Below, piece by piece: positions 8,944 through 19,002 of a stretch of 64,000 nt of DNA. The notes under the pieces were generated by a model. That model was not told the DNA's origin. It made no database searches and worked only from the letters and a program-made list of their open reading frames with translations. The DNA comes from Planctomycetota bacterium (GTDB lineage: Bacteria > Planctomycetota > Phycisphaerae > Phycisphaerales > UBA5793), in contig JABFGK010000002.1 in the NCBI GenBank assembly GCA_013112555.1, forward strand, positions 434,001 to 498,000, written 5' to 3'. The position numbers were made by a program, and so were the translations under genes. Numbering within the stretch: position 1 is the first letter of the stretch; every line of letters starts with the position of its first letter.

Positions 8944-10560
8944 ATGAAAAAGATACTCCTCATCATCGTTCTCGTGCTCGGAATCGGCGTGGCCTACCTG
9001 ATTGCCCGCCCCCCGGCGTTTTTCAAGCAGTTTGCAGGGGCCGGGTCAGGCAAACTCGAGCAATGGATCGGCCAGTGCATCGTCGGCGTCATGGGCAGTT
9101 ATCTCACGCCCACCATCGAAATGGGTACGCTCGACTACCAGGCGCCGTACACGGTCATCATTGATGATCTTGTGCTCACGACCCGCGGTGTGAAGCAACT
9201 CGAGGTCAACCGGCTGACCATGGAACTGGCTGAGATTCCCAAGATCGGCCAGCCCATCCAGATCAAGCGCATCGAACTCGATGCCCCCACCATGCGCTTC
9301 GTCGCTGACACCGACAACGAAGCCGGCGGGTTCGTCGGCTGGACCGACCTCGTCAAAACCGATGCCGTCAAGGATCCCTCGACGGTCGAAGAAGGCAGCC
9401 GGCTCTCCGATGTCCTCGTCATGCGGCATGTGGCCATCGACGACGGCGGCTTCATCTATGACCTGAACGATGGGTCCGAGCCGATGACGCTGCGCGGCCT
9501 GGAACTGGCGCTTGATACCGAGCCGATGAGTACCGAAGAGGGTGGGTCCGGTGAAGCAGGATGGTACAGCATCGATACCACGATCACCCAGGCATCGCTG
9601 CTGGACATGGGCGTCAAGGGACGGATCAACCTCGATACGATGCTGATGGATCTGGCCGATCTGACGGTGGCCGGCCAACTCGGCGAGGCAAACTATGAGG
9701 CCCTGCCGCCTCAGATTCAATCGATGGTGCGCGAGTACGAAGTCCGCGGGCAACTGAACCTGAGCGCGAGCGGTTCACTGACCTTGACTTCGCCAATGGA
9801 ATCGACGCTGCAGGCAAACTTCGGGCTGACCGATGCGTTTTTCTCGATGGCAGACAAGGTGTTCCCGCTCGATTCGTTCGAGACGACGGCCAATCTGAGC
9901 GGATCGCAACTGAACGCGGACTATCGGGCTGCACTATTGGGTGGGACGGTGGATGGCAAGGCGGACCTGGGCCTGAGCGACCCGACCACGATGCCGCTGA
10001 AACTGACGTGGCAGGCATCGAACCTCCTGATTGAGAACACGCTCAAGGTGCTCGAGGAGGGCAAGGTCCCGAAGTATGCCGGCCGCATCGCCAGCCAGGG
10101 GACCGTGACGGCTCGTGCAGCCGCGCTCTCCGAATCGCTGTCGGGCTCGGGCACGATGAACCTCGACAACGGCCGACTCGTGATCATCCCGGTGATTGCC
10201 CAGTTGAGTGATGTCTTGAATCCCGGCGGCCTTGGCAAGACCCCTGAAGACCGGCAAAAGGCACTGTCAGACAAATTGGACGTCACATTCACCATCAGGC
10301 CGGACCGCATTCACCTTGACAGTCTGGACCTGACATCAGCAGTCGTGGCTGCCCGCGGCGACGGCGACATCTTCTTCGATACCAGACTGGCCCTGGCCCT
10401 CAACGCCGGCCCGATGGAAAAGGTGCAAAAGGGGTTGGGCGATGTCGGGAAACTGATCGGCAAGGTGACCGATTCACTGGTCAAGTACTACGTCAGCGGG
10501 ACGACGGGCGAACCGAAGGTGTCGCTCAAACCGCTTGGCATGGGGATCAAGGACAACTAG
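8944..10560 (+). CDS. AsmA-like outer-membrane assembly family protein
   Basis: 538 residues from the ATG at 8944. The N-terminus MKKILLIIVLVLGIGVAYLI is a single membrane anchor and everything after it is predicted periplasmic. The body alternates beta-strand segments typical of AsmA/TamB-like lipid-channel proteins. The C-terminal part, including a SGTMNLDNGRLVIIPV segment (about residue 402) and DRIHLDSLDL...ARGDGDI (about 455-480), fits the AsmA-like C-terminal domain. Such proteins are implicated in moving phospholipids between membranes. The frame remains open 384 bp upstream, but that part is translated repeat DNA, so the start with a hydrophobic lysine-rich N-terminus is preferred. 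Confidence 0.75.
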   Translation: MKKILLIIVLVLGIGVAYLIARPPAFFKQFAGAGSGKLEQWIGQCIVGVMGSYLTPTIEMGTLDYQAPYTVIIDDLVLTTRGVKQLEVNRLTMELAEIPKIGQPIQIKRIELDAPTMRFVADTDNEAGGFVGWTDLVKTDAVKDPSTVEEGSRLSDVLVMRHVAIDDGGFIYDLNDGSEPMTLRGLELALDTEPMSTEEGGSGEAGWYSIDTTITQASLLDMGVKGRINLDTMLMDLADLTVAGQLGEANYEALPPQIQSMVREYEVRGQLNLSASGSLTLTSPMESTLQANFGLTDAFFSMADKVFPLDSFETTANLSGSQLNADYRAALLGGTVDGKADLGLSDPTTMPLKLTWQASNLLIENTLKVLEEGKVPKYAGRIASQGTVTARAAALSESLSGSGTMNLDNGRLVIIPVIAQLSDVLNPGGLGKTPEDRQKALSDKLDVTFTIRPDRIHLDSLDLTSAVVAARGDGDIFFDTRLALALNAGPMEKVQKGLGDVGKLIGKVTDSLVKYYVSGTTGEPKVSLKPLGMGIKDN

Positions 10561-10739
10561 GCCGGCAGCCGGATCGGCCATGCGCCATTGCTGATTGCGG
10601 GGAATACACTCCGGGCAACCCGTGTCCGGCATGACTGACGTGCTGCCGACTCGACCCGCAGGCGCGCTGCTGCGGCTGATGTGAGAGGCCGGCTGCAGTC
10701 CCAGGACGCCCAGCCATCAACGGAAGACCCTGATTCTCC

Positions 10740-12254
10740 GTGTATCACGCGCTTCTGACACGCCGCTACCTCTTTCGCCGGGTGATCCCGCTGCTGGCGA
10801 TGCTGTCGGTTGCGCTGTGTGTGGCGATGGTCATCATCGTGCTGTCGGTCATGGGCGGCTTTCTGGACATGGTCCGGGTTTCGGCCCGGCAACTGATTGG
10901 CGATGTGGCCGTCTCCCGGCCGATCATCGGCTTCCCGTATTACGAGGAAATGCTTTCAGAGATCACGGCCCTGCCCGGGGTCGAATGTGCAGCGCCGATG
11001 ATCGAGACATACGGCCTCGTGAAGATGCCCGACGGCGATGTCGTAAGCAAAGCGATCTTCGGGATTGATACGACGAGTTTCAGTGCCGTCACCACGTTCT
11101 CCGATGCACTGATCTGGAAACCGCTGTCCGATGACGAACTCAAGGACGTGGACGATAACGACTACCGGCAGCCGAATGTCGCCTTCCTCGACTGGGATGC
11201 GGACTACAAGCGGCAGATGCTGGCGCGGTTCCATGACGATGCGCTGAATCTGGGCCAGCCCGATGCGAAGGAGGGCGCGGTCCTCGGCGTCGAGATCAAC
11301 CCGTACAACCAGCGGCTGCAGTTGGGGCAGTACAGCGTCATGCACCAGCGCTACTGGATGCCGGTCAACGACATCACGATCACCGTCATTCCGATCACGG
11401 AGCGGGGTGCCGTCGCCACCGCCGAGTCGCGCAAACTCCCGGTGTTCAACGAGTTTTTTGTCGGCCGATTTGATGTCGACTCGAATTATGTCTTCGTGCC
11501 GTTCAAGGTCTTGCAGTCGATGCTGAAGATGGGGCCGGCCCAGGTCGAAACCGGCGAGTTTGAGCGCGATGCCAACGGGGATTATGTTCGTGATGAGTTC
11601 GGCGACCCGATCCCGATCCTTGCCGCCGGCCCGGGCCGCTGCACGAAGATCATCATCAAGGCTGCACAAGGCCAGTCAGACGACGAACTCAAGGAGGAGG
11701 TTGAGCAGGTCTGTCTCGAGGTGATGGCCCGCCATCCTAAGGAAATTCGCAACGTGTTCGTCATGACCTGGGAGAAGCAGATCGAGCGCTATCTCGGGGC
11801 AATCAAAAAAGAAACGGCGCTCGTGACGACCCTGTTTTCGATCATCAGCACCGTGTCCATTTTCATGGTGCTGGCCATCTTCTGGACCATTGTGCAGCAA
11901 AAGACCCGCGACATCGGCATCCTCCGGGCCGTCGGGGCCTCCAAGTTCGGGGTGGCCTGGCTGTTTGTCCGCTTCGGCCTGGCGCTGGGGATTCTCGGGG
12001 CCATCCTCGGCTGCGCGCTGGCGTATGTCATCGTGTGGAACATCAACCCGATTCATACGGTAGTCGGTGAGATCACCGGTACATATATCTGGGACCCGGA
12101 AGTGTATTACTTCTCCGAGCTGCCCAATGAAGTTAATCCGACCCACGCTGCCCTCATTATGTGCGGCGGCGTTGTGTTTGCCGTCCTCGGGTCACTGATC
12201 CCCGGGATGCGGGCAGCCATGATCGACCCCGTGACGGCCATCCGATACGAGTAG
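10740..12254 (+). CDS. LolC/LolE-type lipoprotein-releasing ABC transporter permease
   Basis: 504 residues from a GTG at 10740. The layout is a short cytoplasmic stretch, transmembrane helix 1 (VIPLLAMLSVALCVAMVII, about residue 18-36), a large periplasmic MacB_PCD-like domain of about 300 residues, then three C-terminal helices around residues 355-500. These include LFSIISTVSIFMVLAIFW and an RDIGILRAVGAS loop. The TRDIGILRAVGA motif is the coupling helix region of FtsX/LolC-family permeases. With the ATPase encoded 34 bp downstream it would extract lipoproteins from the inner membrane. Only one permease is present here, so it may act as a homodimer. Confidence 0.87.
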   Translation: MYHALLTRRYLFRRVIPLLAMLSVALCVAMVIIVLSVMGGFLDMVRVSARQLIGDVAVSRPIIGFPYYEEMLSEITALPGVECAAPMIETYGLVKMPDGDVVSKAIFGIDTTSFSAVTTFSDALIWKPLSDDELKDVDDNDYRQPNVAFLDWDADYKRQMLARFHDDALNLGQPDAKEGAVLGVEINPYNQRLQLGQYSVMHQRYWMPVNDITITVIPITERGAVATAESRKLPVFNEFFVGRFDVDSNYVFVPFKVLQSMLKMGPAQVETGEFERDANGDYVRDEFGDPIPILAAGPGRCTKIIIKAAQGQSDDELKEEVEQVCLEVMARHPKEIRNVFVMTWEKQIERYLGAIKKETALVTTLFSIISTVSIFMVLAIFWTIVQQKTRDIGILRAVGASKFGVAWLFVRFGLALGILGAILGCALAYVIVWNINPIHTVVGEITGTYIWDPEVYYFSELPNEVNPTHAALIMCGGVVFAVLGSLIPGMRAAMIDPVTAIRYE

Positions 12255-12288
12255 GAACGTATACACACACTTCGCACGTAAGAACGAC

Positions 12289-13017
12289 ATGCCCAGTGGC
12301 AAACCTGCACAATCCGAACTGCTCATCTCAGCACGAAACGTGCATAAGACGTATCGGCTGGGTCGGATTCTCGTCCCGGTGCTGCATGGCGTCGATCTCG
12401 ACGTGAAGGCCGGTGAGTGGGTGGCAGTCCTGGGAGCCAGCGGGTCCGGCAAGTCAACCTTGCTCCATATCCTCGGGTCCCTTGATCGACCGGATGAACA
12501 GGATGGCAAACGCGGCACAGTCTCATTTCACGGCCAGGATGTGCATCAGCAAAGCGCCTGGGTACAGAATGAGTATCGCAACGGCAAGGTTGGCTTCGTT
12601 TTCCAGTTCTATCACCTCTTGCCGGAAATGACGGTCGCAGAGAACACGGCCCTGGCAGCCATGATCCGACTCGGGCGATTCGGGTATCAGAAGCACCACC
12701 ACGAGATTCGCGAGGCTGCCAACACCTTACTCGATGCGTTCGGGCTGGGCGATCGGCTCGATCATCGGCCGGCTGAGTTATCCGGCGGTGAGCGTCAGCG
12801 CGTCGCCATCGCCCGTGCATTGATGAACGAACCGGAGATTCTGCTGGCGGATGAACCGACCGGCAACCTCGATTCCGTCACCGGTGGGCAGATTCTCGAT
12901 GTGGTTGCCAGGACACATTCAGAGCGAGGACTCGCGATCGTCATGGTCACACACGACCAGACCGTCGCCGATCGGGCCGACCGCATCGTCAGTCTCGAGT
13001 CTGGCAGAATTGTGTAG
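12289..13017 (+). CDS. LolD-type ABC transporter ATP-binding protein
   Basis: 242 residues. Walker A GASGSGKST is at about residue 53, the Q-loop lies in FVFQFYHLLPEMT (about 104), the ABC signature LSGGERQRVAIARAL at about 162, Walker B ILLADEPTGNLD at about 184, and the switch His in VMVTHDQ at about 221. Length and motif set match LolD/MacB-N type ATPases that energise lipoprotein release or other envelope export. The gene follows the permease by 34 bp in the same direction, so they form one transporter operon. An insertion between Walker A and the Q-loop (residues 67-95) is longer than in E. coli LolD. Confidence 0.88.
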   Translation: MPSGKPAQSELLISARNVHKTYRLGRILVPVLHGVDLDVKAGEWVAVLGASGSGKSTLLHILGSLDRPDEQDGKRGTVSFHGQDVHQQSAWVQNEYRNGKVGFVFQFYHLLPEMTVAENTALAAMIRLGRFGYQKHHHEIREAANTLLDAFGLGDRLDHRPAELSGGERQRVAIARALMNEPEILLADEPTGNLDSVTGGQILDVVARTHSERGLAIVMVTHDQTVADRADRIVSLESGRIV

Positions 13018-13142
13018 CCGCGTTCAGTGCCGGACAGAGCAACGTACCGCCCGTGTCGGCCGTGGTGCATCGTCTGCCAGGCCGTTCCGTATAACTCAGC
13101 ACACATTCGCACACGCACAACCTCGTATTGCGGTACCGATCC

Positions 13143-14430
13143 ATGACACGAACGAACGCCTCCGGGCCACCGAAGCCGACTTTCACGCTCGCCACCCCAG
13201 ATTCCTACCAGGAGTGGGATGCGTTAACCGCCGCACTCACCGATGCGTTCCGGTTCCCGACGGATCGGGCCGACGGGTTTTATGATGTGGTCGGCCGGTC
13301 CAACATGCGCATGATCGTGCGCCAGGATGACGGGACGGTGTGCGGCGGGTTGGCACTGGTCCGGATGGGTCAGTGGTTCGGCGGGCAGGCAGTGCCGATG
13401 ACCGGCATCGTCGCAGTCGGCATTGGTGCCGGCTACCGCTCGCAAGGGGCGGCAGGTTCCATGATGGCCCAGATGCTGCAGGAACTGCATGCCACCGGTG
13501 AGACACCGATCTCAACGCTCTACCCGGCCACGCGCCCGCTGTACCGGCGAGCCGGCTACGAATCCGCAGGACACCGATTCAAGATCACGATGCCATTGCG
13601 TCATATTGAGACGCGCGACCGCTCGCTGTCGGTTCGCCCGCTCCCGACTGCCGGTGACGAACCGGACGGCATCCCGTTGGAAGTGAAAGCCGCTGTACCG
13701 TGAGCAGTGTCAGCCCGGCAGCGGCCAACTCGATCGCGGCCCCTACATCTGGGCCCGGGTCGCCAAGCCCCGAGGTCGTGAAACGGTCGGCTACGGCATC
13801 TACGACGATGATGCTGCCACATCGTTGTCATCAAACGAACTGCTCGGGTACGTCTACTACTGCAAGACTGACAGCCGGACGCGGCCGTATTCGCTCGAAG
13901 TCTCTGACATGGCATTTCTCACGCCGGCTGCCGGTCGTCGCATCCTGGCCCTCATGGCCGATCACCGGTCGATGGCGGACACCGTTACCTGGTGGGGGTC
14001 GCCGGCCGATCCCATGCTGGAACTCGAAACCGAGAAAGGGGCTGAGATCCAGGACGATCTGGCCTGGATGCTCCGAATCGTCGATGTGAAGAAGGCACTC
14101 GAAGCCCGTGGGTACCCACTGGGAGTGAATGCTGAGATCCCGATCGAGGTGTTTGGCGATACCGTCTTGCCGGACGAGAACAATCGGCGCTGGCTGCTGC
14201 AGGTTGCAGACGGGAAGGCCACGGTGGTGCGCAATCGAGGCAAGGGCATCGTGCGCCTCCATATCAACGGCCTGGCTGCGTTGTATTCCGGCTATCGCAG
14301 TGTCAGCGACCTGGAACAAATGGGCCTTCTTTTCTGGAAGAATCGCTACGAGGACGCCCGCTCAGACGTCTCACAATTGATCCGGTCTGTTTTTGCCTGC
14401 CCGATGCCGTGGATGTCAGATCAGTTCTGA
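13143..14430 (+). pseudogene. Eis-like GNAT acetyltransferase broken by one frameshift
   Basis: Two abutting frames encode the two halves of one Eis-family protein. The first (ATG 13143 to TGA 13703) is the GNAT half, with VAVGIGAGYRSQGAAGSMM as the acetyl-CoA loop (about residue 98) and LYPATRPLYRRAGYE. The second frame continues without a stop from about 13687 to 14430. It reads LYREQCQPGSGQ, then SSNELLGYVYY, and ends in an SCP2-like C-terminal half. Because the second frame has a TGA at 13684-13686 and the first ends at 13703, the indel must lie between 13687 and 13703. There is no homopolymer there, so this is more likely a real mutation than a run-length error. Eis proteins acetylate amines, including aminoglycosides. 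Confidence 0.75.
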
Positions 14431-14471
14431 GCAGAAGGCCACCGCTTCTGCCGCGTGAAGGAGTCAAAGCC

Positions 14472-15401
14472 ATGAAAATGAGGATAATGGTCATGAAGAC
14501 AGGGCACATACCCCTGCTTGTGGCGTGCGCAGCAGCCGCAGCACTGATACTCCCGGCGCGACCTGCCCAGGCACAGTTCAATCGACTTCCGGGCATGGAG
14601 TTTGAAGGCCTCGGCCGCCTGGTGGAGTTTGTCGTCAACTCGCCGGTTGAGGACCCGATCGATCAGGGATATGAGGTCGTGACGCAGATCGGCTTTGTGC
14701 CCGACGACAGCCCGACTCCGGTTCGAGTCAGGCCGGCCGACAAGCCGTATCAGATCGCCGTCAAGGATGCTGAGAAAGATGAGGACGAGGATGACGCCTT
14801 GAAGCCGGGGGCGCGTGTATGGTTCAAGGGAACGATCAAGGTAAACGTCTTGCACATCGAGGACCTCGTCGTGTTTCCGCTGGAAAACCTGAGCGACATC
14901 CCGGACCACTGGCCCATCGAGACCGAGGACAAGCGAGATCGCGTCCCGATGCGATACTCGACGCCCACGATTGAGTTATCCAAGGTGGCAGCCTGGGTCA
15001 ACCGCATGCCTGCTGTCGGAGGCGGTGAAGGCGAGAACGCCGGCCCAAGCCGGCACCTTGTCATGTCACTGCAAGTCAAGAACCCGTCCCGCGAGGATGT
15101 CAAGGTGACGCTGAATCGCGTGTTCCTGGCTCAACGAGCCAATACCGAGGGTACCCACATTGCATCCGAACGCATCTCGTTGGCTGACGACACCGGCCGA
15201 GAAACCGGCAAGCACGCGACCACCGTCAAGGCGAAGTCTGAGATGGAAGTGAGCATCCGCGGCCTGAATGTCTTTGACGTCCCGGCACCGGACGAGGCTC
15301 AGCCCTGGCTGTACGCCATCGTGTTCCTGACTGTTGACATAGACGGCCTGGAGTACGAGATCGTCCTCCGCCAGACCGGTGAGATCGAAACGGTGTGGTA
15401 G
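14472..15401 (+). CDS. Secreted protein of unknown function
   Basis: 309 residues from the ATG at 14472, with AAGGAG about 11 bases upstream. A signal peptide is clear: basic start MKMRIMVMK, hydrophobic core LLVACAAAAALILPA, and probable cleavage after AQA at about residue 34. The mature part is acidic, with a DAEKDEDEDDALKPG stretch at about residue 100, and appears beta-rich with no recognised domain. The segment PSRHLVMSLQVKNPSRED (about 195) and the tail resemble an Ig-like beta-sandwich. The gene lies in the same direction as the Eis-like relic and converges on the MTA phosphorylase gene. Confidence 0.72.
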   Translation: MKMRIMVMKTGHIPLLVACAAAAALILPARPAQAQFNRLPGMEFEGLGRLVEFVVNSPVEDPIDQGYEVVTQIGFVPDDSPTPVRVRPADKPYQIAVKDAEKDEDEDDALKPGARVWFKGTIKVNVLHIEDLVVFPLENLSDIPDHWPIETEDKRDRVPMRYSTPTIELSKVAAWVNRMPAVGGGEGENAGPSRHLVMSLQVKNPSREDVKVTLNRVFLAQRANTEGTHIASERISLADDTGRETGKHATTVKAKSEMEVSIRGLNVFDVPAPDEAQPWLYAIVFLTVDIDGLEYEIVLRQTGEIETVW

Positions 15402-15421
15402 CCAGGGAGTACGGCCCGAGA

Positions 15422-16330
15422 TCACTCAAAGCACCGGCCCCACAGGGCGTGCAACCGCTGCACTTCGGCCGGGTCTATCTTTGATTTGTCAGACCAGATT
15501 GCCAGATCCAGCGCGCGGTGTGCAGGACTGACTTCCTGCTGCAGCGATGTCGTATCGGACAGTGCCTGCTTGATCAACGCGACACAGGCACTCGTTGCCG
15601 TCTCGAGGTTGGCAATGATCTCCTGCAGGAGTGATTCGCCTGTCGGCGCGTCATGCTGTTTCCAGCAATCGTAATCGGTCGGCAGCGCGACGAGGGCATA
15701 GGCCAGTTCGGCTTCGCGTGCCAGTCGCGCTTCGGGCAGGGCCGTCATGCCGATGAGATCGCCCCCCCACTGCCGATGCATCTCGCTTTCTGCCCGTGTT
15801 GAAAACGCCGGCCCCTCCATGCACACATACGTGGCCGTCTCATGCACAGCGATCCCGGCTGCCTGTGCTGCATCGGACAGCCACTTCCGCATTACCGGGC
15901 AGCATGGATCGGCAAACTCGACATGCACCGCAGCCTCGTGATAGAACGTCCGCGGGCGCCCGTCAGTCTTGTCGATGAACTGGTCCACGAGTGCAACGTG
16001 CCCCGGTTGGATCTGCTCACGAAGTGACCCGACCGCCCCGCTGGCAATCACATGCGTGACCCCGAGCATCTTGAGTGCATACACGTTGGCACGGTACGGC
16101 ACCTCGTGTGGATTCAGCACATGTCCCTCGCCGTGGCGAGCGAGCAGCGAGAGCCGGGTCCCGTCAGCCAATGTGCCCGTCTCAATCGGCCCGCTAGGTG
16201 TGCCGAAGGGTGTCTCGGGACAACTGCTTTCGGACAGTGTTCCGAGTGCCCGATCGTTGCCGAACAAGTGCTCGCCGAGCCCGGTCCCGCCGATGATGCC
16301 GATGTGTACGCCGGTGTCGTGATTGCTCAT
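15422..16330 (-). CDS. mtnP: S-methyl-5'-thioadenosine phosphorylase
   Basis: 302 residues from the ATG at 16330. It belongs to the PNP/MTAP family: the N-terminal phosphate loop IGIIGGTGLGEHLFG, then RHGEGHVLNPHEVPYRANVYAL, ASGAVGSL and EGPAFSTRAE. The stretch MTALPEARLAREAELAYAL ending in PTDYDCW is characteristic of MTA phosphorylase rather than of purine nucleoside phosphorylase. The enzyme splits methylthioadenosine, a polyamine by-product, to adenine and methylthioribose-1-phosphate for methionine salvage. It could instead use methylthioinosine, which sequence alone does not exclude. It is transcribed divergently from aroDE, with only 70 bp between the chosen starts. Confidence 0.88.
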   Translation of the reverse strand: MSNHDTGVHIGIIGGTGLGEHLFGNDRALGTLSESSCPETPFGTPSGPIETGTLADGTRLSLLARHGEGHVLNPHEVPYRANVYALKMLGVTHVIASGAVGSLREQIQPGHVALVDQFIDKTDGRPRTFYHEAAVHVEFADPCCPVMRKWLSDAAQAAGIAVHETATYVCMEGPAFSTRAESEMHRQWGGDLIGMTALPEARLAREAELAYALVALPTDYDCWKQHDAPTGESLLQEIIANLETATSACVALIKQALSDTTSLQQEVSPAHRALDLAIWSDKSKIDPAEVQRLHALWGRCFE

Positions 16331-16400
16331 GATCAAGGAGTGTAGCCTGCTGCACTGCATGGCGCACAGTCGCATCAGACGTGCTATCCTCCATCACCTG

Positions 16401-18047
16401 ATGACACTCATTTGCATCCCCATCATGGTTGAAGCCGACGAAGCCACCGGCGCACAGCCCGCACTGGAGCAGGCTGCCCGGGCCATCGAAGCCGGCGCGC
16501 GCCTCATCGAGTGGCGAATCGACCATGTGACAGACACACCGGACCTGATTGCCCGTCTGCTGTCGGAATCGCCGGCACCGTGTATCGTGACCTGTCGGCC
16601 GACGACCGAGGGCGGCGAGTATGACGGCACCGATTCAGACCGCATTGCGGCGCTGGAGCATCTCGCGCTTGAGCACACGCCGTCGTATCTCGATGTCGAA
16701 CTGGCGACCTATGAGCGCTCGGCGAACCTGGCCCAGAAGGTTCGTCTGGTGATTGATCATCCGAACCAGTTGCGCGCCACCGGCACACGTCTGATCCTGT
16801 CCACACATGACTTCACAGGTCGGCCGAAGGACCTGTACAACCGGCTCGGCCGGATGGCCCAGGACGATGCCTGTGCCGTCATCAAAGTCGCCTGGACGGC
16901 TCGCTCACTCCGCGACAATATCGAAGCATTTGAGTTGCTGCAGAATCGCACGAAGCCGACGATCGCGCTGTGCATGGGGCGATTCGGCCTGCTCAGTCGC
17001 GTCCTGGCTCCCAAGTTCGGCGCGTTTCTCACTTTTGCACGCGCCGATGACACGCTCGGCACTGCGCCGGGGCAACCCGGCATCGGGCAACTTCGTGAAA
17101 CGTATCACTTCGATGCGATTAACAAACACACGCGCACCTACGGGATTGTCGGGTGGCCGGCCGAGCATTCGATCGGCCCCGTTGTGCATAATGCTGCGTT
17201 CCGGCATGCCGATCATGACGGCGTCTATCTACCGCTCCCGATCCCGCCGGAGTATGAGCATTTCAAAGCGACGATCGGGTCACTGATCGATTATGGGCCG
17301 CTCGATTTCAGCGGCGCCTCGATCACCACCCCGCACAAGGAGAACGCGCTCCGGTTTGTGCGCGAACACGACGGCACGGTCGATCCGATGACCGACCTGT
17401 GCGGGGCTGCCAACACGTTGACGATCGATCGAAGTACCGATGTGATGACCCTCCACGCTGCCAACACTGATGTGGAGGCGCTCGTGGATTCAGTGTGTGA
17501 TGCACTTCAGATTGCGCGCGACGGACTCGCTGGGCGCTCGGTCGCCGTGATTGGAGCCGGCGGGGCAGCCCGGGCTGCGGCAGTCGGATTCGCATTGGCC
17601 GGTGTGGGCTCAATTACACTTCATAACAGAACCGAAGCGCATGCACACGCACTGGCAGATGAGTTGAGTCGGCGGCTGTCCGATATGAGGCAATGTGATG
17701 TTCCGATCACGGCTGCCGGCCTCGAAGCCATGAGCCGTCGCCCATACGACCTGATTATTCAGACCACGCCCGTGGGGATGGCTGACCCAAGCACCCCGGA
17801 CCGGAGCGACTGCCCGCTGCCGGATGATGTACTGAGCGCAATACCGTGGAGTGACTGCGCGCTCGCGCTTGACCTTATTTATACGCCGGCCGAAACCCCG
17901 TTCCTTCGTGCAGCACGCCAGGCCGGCTGTCACACGCGCAACGGCAAGGACATGTTCAGCCGCCAGGCACTGGGTCAACTGCACTACTGGCTCACGCCTG
18001 AGGCTGCGTCACTGCTGAACGCGGGTTTCATCGACTCACTTATATGA
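16401..18047 (+). CDS. aroDE: Fused type I 3-dehydroquinate dehydratase / shikimate dehydrogenase
   Basis: 548 residues. Residues 1 to about 235 are a type I dehydroquinase: EWRIDHV near the start, THDFTGRP with the catalytic His (about 137), and the Schiff-base Lys in AVIKVAWTA (about 161). From about residue 247 a shikimate dehydrogenase follows: YGIVGWPAEHSIGPVVHN (substrate serine segment), ITTPHKENAL with the catalytic Lys (about 314), and the NADP loop GAGGAARAAAVGF (about 385). It performs two consecutive steps of aromatic amino acid synthesis. The fused order DHQase-SDH is like plant and chlamydial enzymes. The start was chosen at MTLICIPIM because homology begins there; the frame is open 78 bp further up. 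Confidence 0.9.
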   Translation: MTLICIPIMVEADEATGAQPALEQAARAIEAGARLIEWRIDHVTDTPDLIARLLSESPAPCIVTCRPTTEGGEYDGTDSDRIAALEHLALEHTPSYLDVELATYERSANLAQKVRLVIDHPNQLRATGTRLILSTHDFTGRPKDLYNRLGRMAQDDACAVIKVAWTARSLRDNIEAFELLQNRTKPTIALCMGRFGLLSRVLAPKFGAFLTFARADDTLGTAPGQPGIGQLRETYHFDAINKHTRTYGIVGWPAEHSIGPVVHNAAFRHADHDGVYLPLPIPPEYEHFKATIGSLIDYGPLDFSGASITTPHKENALRFVREHDGTVDPMTDLCGAANTLTIDRSTDVMTLHAANTDVEALVDSVCDALQIARDGLAGRSVAVIGAGGAARAAAVGFALAGVGSITLHNRTEAHAHALADELSRRLSDMRQCDVPITAAGLEAMSRRPYDLIIQTTPVGMADPSTPDRSDCPLPDDVLSAIPWSDCALALDLIYTPAETPFLRAARQAGCHTRNGKDMFSRQALGQLHYWLTPEAASLLNAGFIDSLI

Positions 18048-18113
18048 CCGATGCTGATGCAGCAGGGATACTCACTCGGCACTCCGAACGGGACGCCCGA
18101 ACCTGCGTTCTAC

Positions 18114-18154
18114 AAAAAACAAACGACCGATCGAGTCACGCGATCGGCCGTTTG
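18114..18154 (-). terminator. Rho-independent terminator for the 18247-19002 gene
   Basis: On the minus strand a 13-bp nearly perfect stem (AAACGGCCGATCG with CGATCGGTCGTTT, one G-T pair) and a 7-base loop are followed by GTTTTTTGT. It lies about 95 bp downstream of the PEP-CTERM gene stop. There is no T-run on the plus strand, so it serves aroDE less well. Confidence 0.8.
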
Positions 18155-18246
18155 CAACGTAGAGGATTTCAAGCATCAATCAAGTAAGGGAGTCAATCTT
18201 ACCTTTTGATGAGGGACACTCTTTCTTGAGTGTTGTGGATGGTCCG

Positions 18247-19002
18247 TTACGCAGTCTTCCTGCGGCGACGCCCGCCCATCGTCAACCCACACCCGGCCAG
18301 CAACAGTGAGGCGGCAGCCGGTGACGGCACGAGCCAGACCGCTGATGCGTCGGCATAGTGGCCGGCGAACTCGGGGTGATACAGATCGTTGAATGAATCT
18401 TCGACGGCCGCAACGCGGAGGGCCACATAGTCGGTCTCAGCAGGCAGAACCAGGTTGATCTCTGCCAGTTCCCACGTCTGCGTATCGGCATCGGTGTAGA
18501 TGATACCCTGGGCCTGTGCGAGATGACTGCCACTGCTCCACATATCGGAGAAGTCGGCCGTGGATCCTGAGTACGCGGACAGCATGACGCTGAAGCGTGT
18601 ATCGGTGAGCTGATCGCCGGCAATGCGATTGAAGTATGCTTCGCCGTGCAGTTCGGCTGTCCCGGTCTGCACCACGTCCATCACGGATGTCAGATCAATC
18701 AACTGCCATACTTCCGACGCCACGGTGTTCTTGCTCGACACGTCGAAACTCGTATCGATCAACTGCAGCATCTCAACACCTTCGAACGGGATGATCCCAT
18801 CCTGGGCCACCGTGATCTGTGAGAAGTCGCCGCGCCAATCGCCATAGGCATCCGGCAGGAAGCCGACGGTGTTCTCGACCAATTCATACCCATTGTTCAC
18901 GGCCAACTCATTGCCGGCTGCAAAGGCGGAGCCGGCAGCCAAGGTCAGGCCGAGTCCAACGGAGCACAGGCCTGCCATGCGCGCACCAGAAGTGCTTCTC
19001 AT
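18247..19002 (-). CDS. Secreted protein with PEP-CTERM-like sorting tail (paralogue A)
   Basis: 251 residues. A signal peptide (MRSTSGARMAGLCSVGLGL, cleavage near AFA) is followed by a beta-rich domain. The C-terminus is a PEP-CTERM-type tripartite signal: WLVPSP, the hydrophobic segment AAASLLLAGCGLTMGG, then RRRRK. Proteins with such tails are recognised by exosortase and sent to the surface or matrix in EPS-producing bacteria. The mature domain shares with the next gene the pattern GYELVENTVGFLPD...GDW/NW..GD, QDGI-PFEGVEMLQ and SEVWQLID. The function of the mature domain is not known. Confidence 0.82.
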   Translation of the reverse strand: MRSTSGARMAGLCSVGLGLTLAAGSAFAAGNELAVNNGYELVENTVGFLPDAYGDWRGDFSQITVAQDGIIPFEGVEMLQLIDTSFDVSSKNTVASEVWQLIDLTSVMDVVQTGTAELHGEAYFNRIAGDQLTDTRFSVMLSAYSGSTADFSDMWSSGSHLAQAQGIIYTDADTQTWELAEINLVLPAETDYVALRVAAVEDSFNDLYHPEFAGHYADASAVWLVPSPAAASLLLAGCGLTMGGRRRRKTA

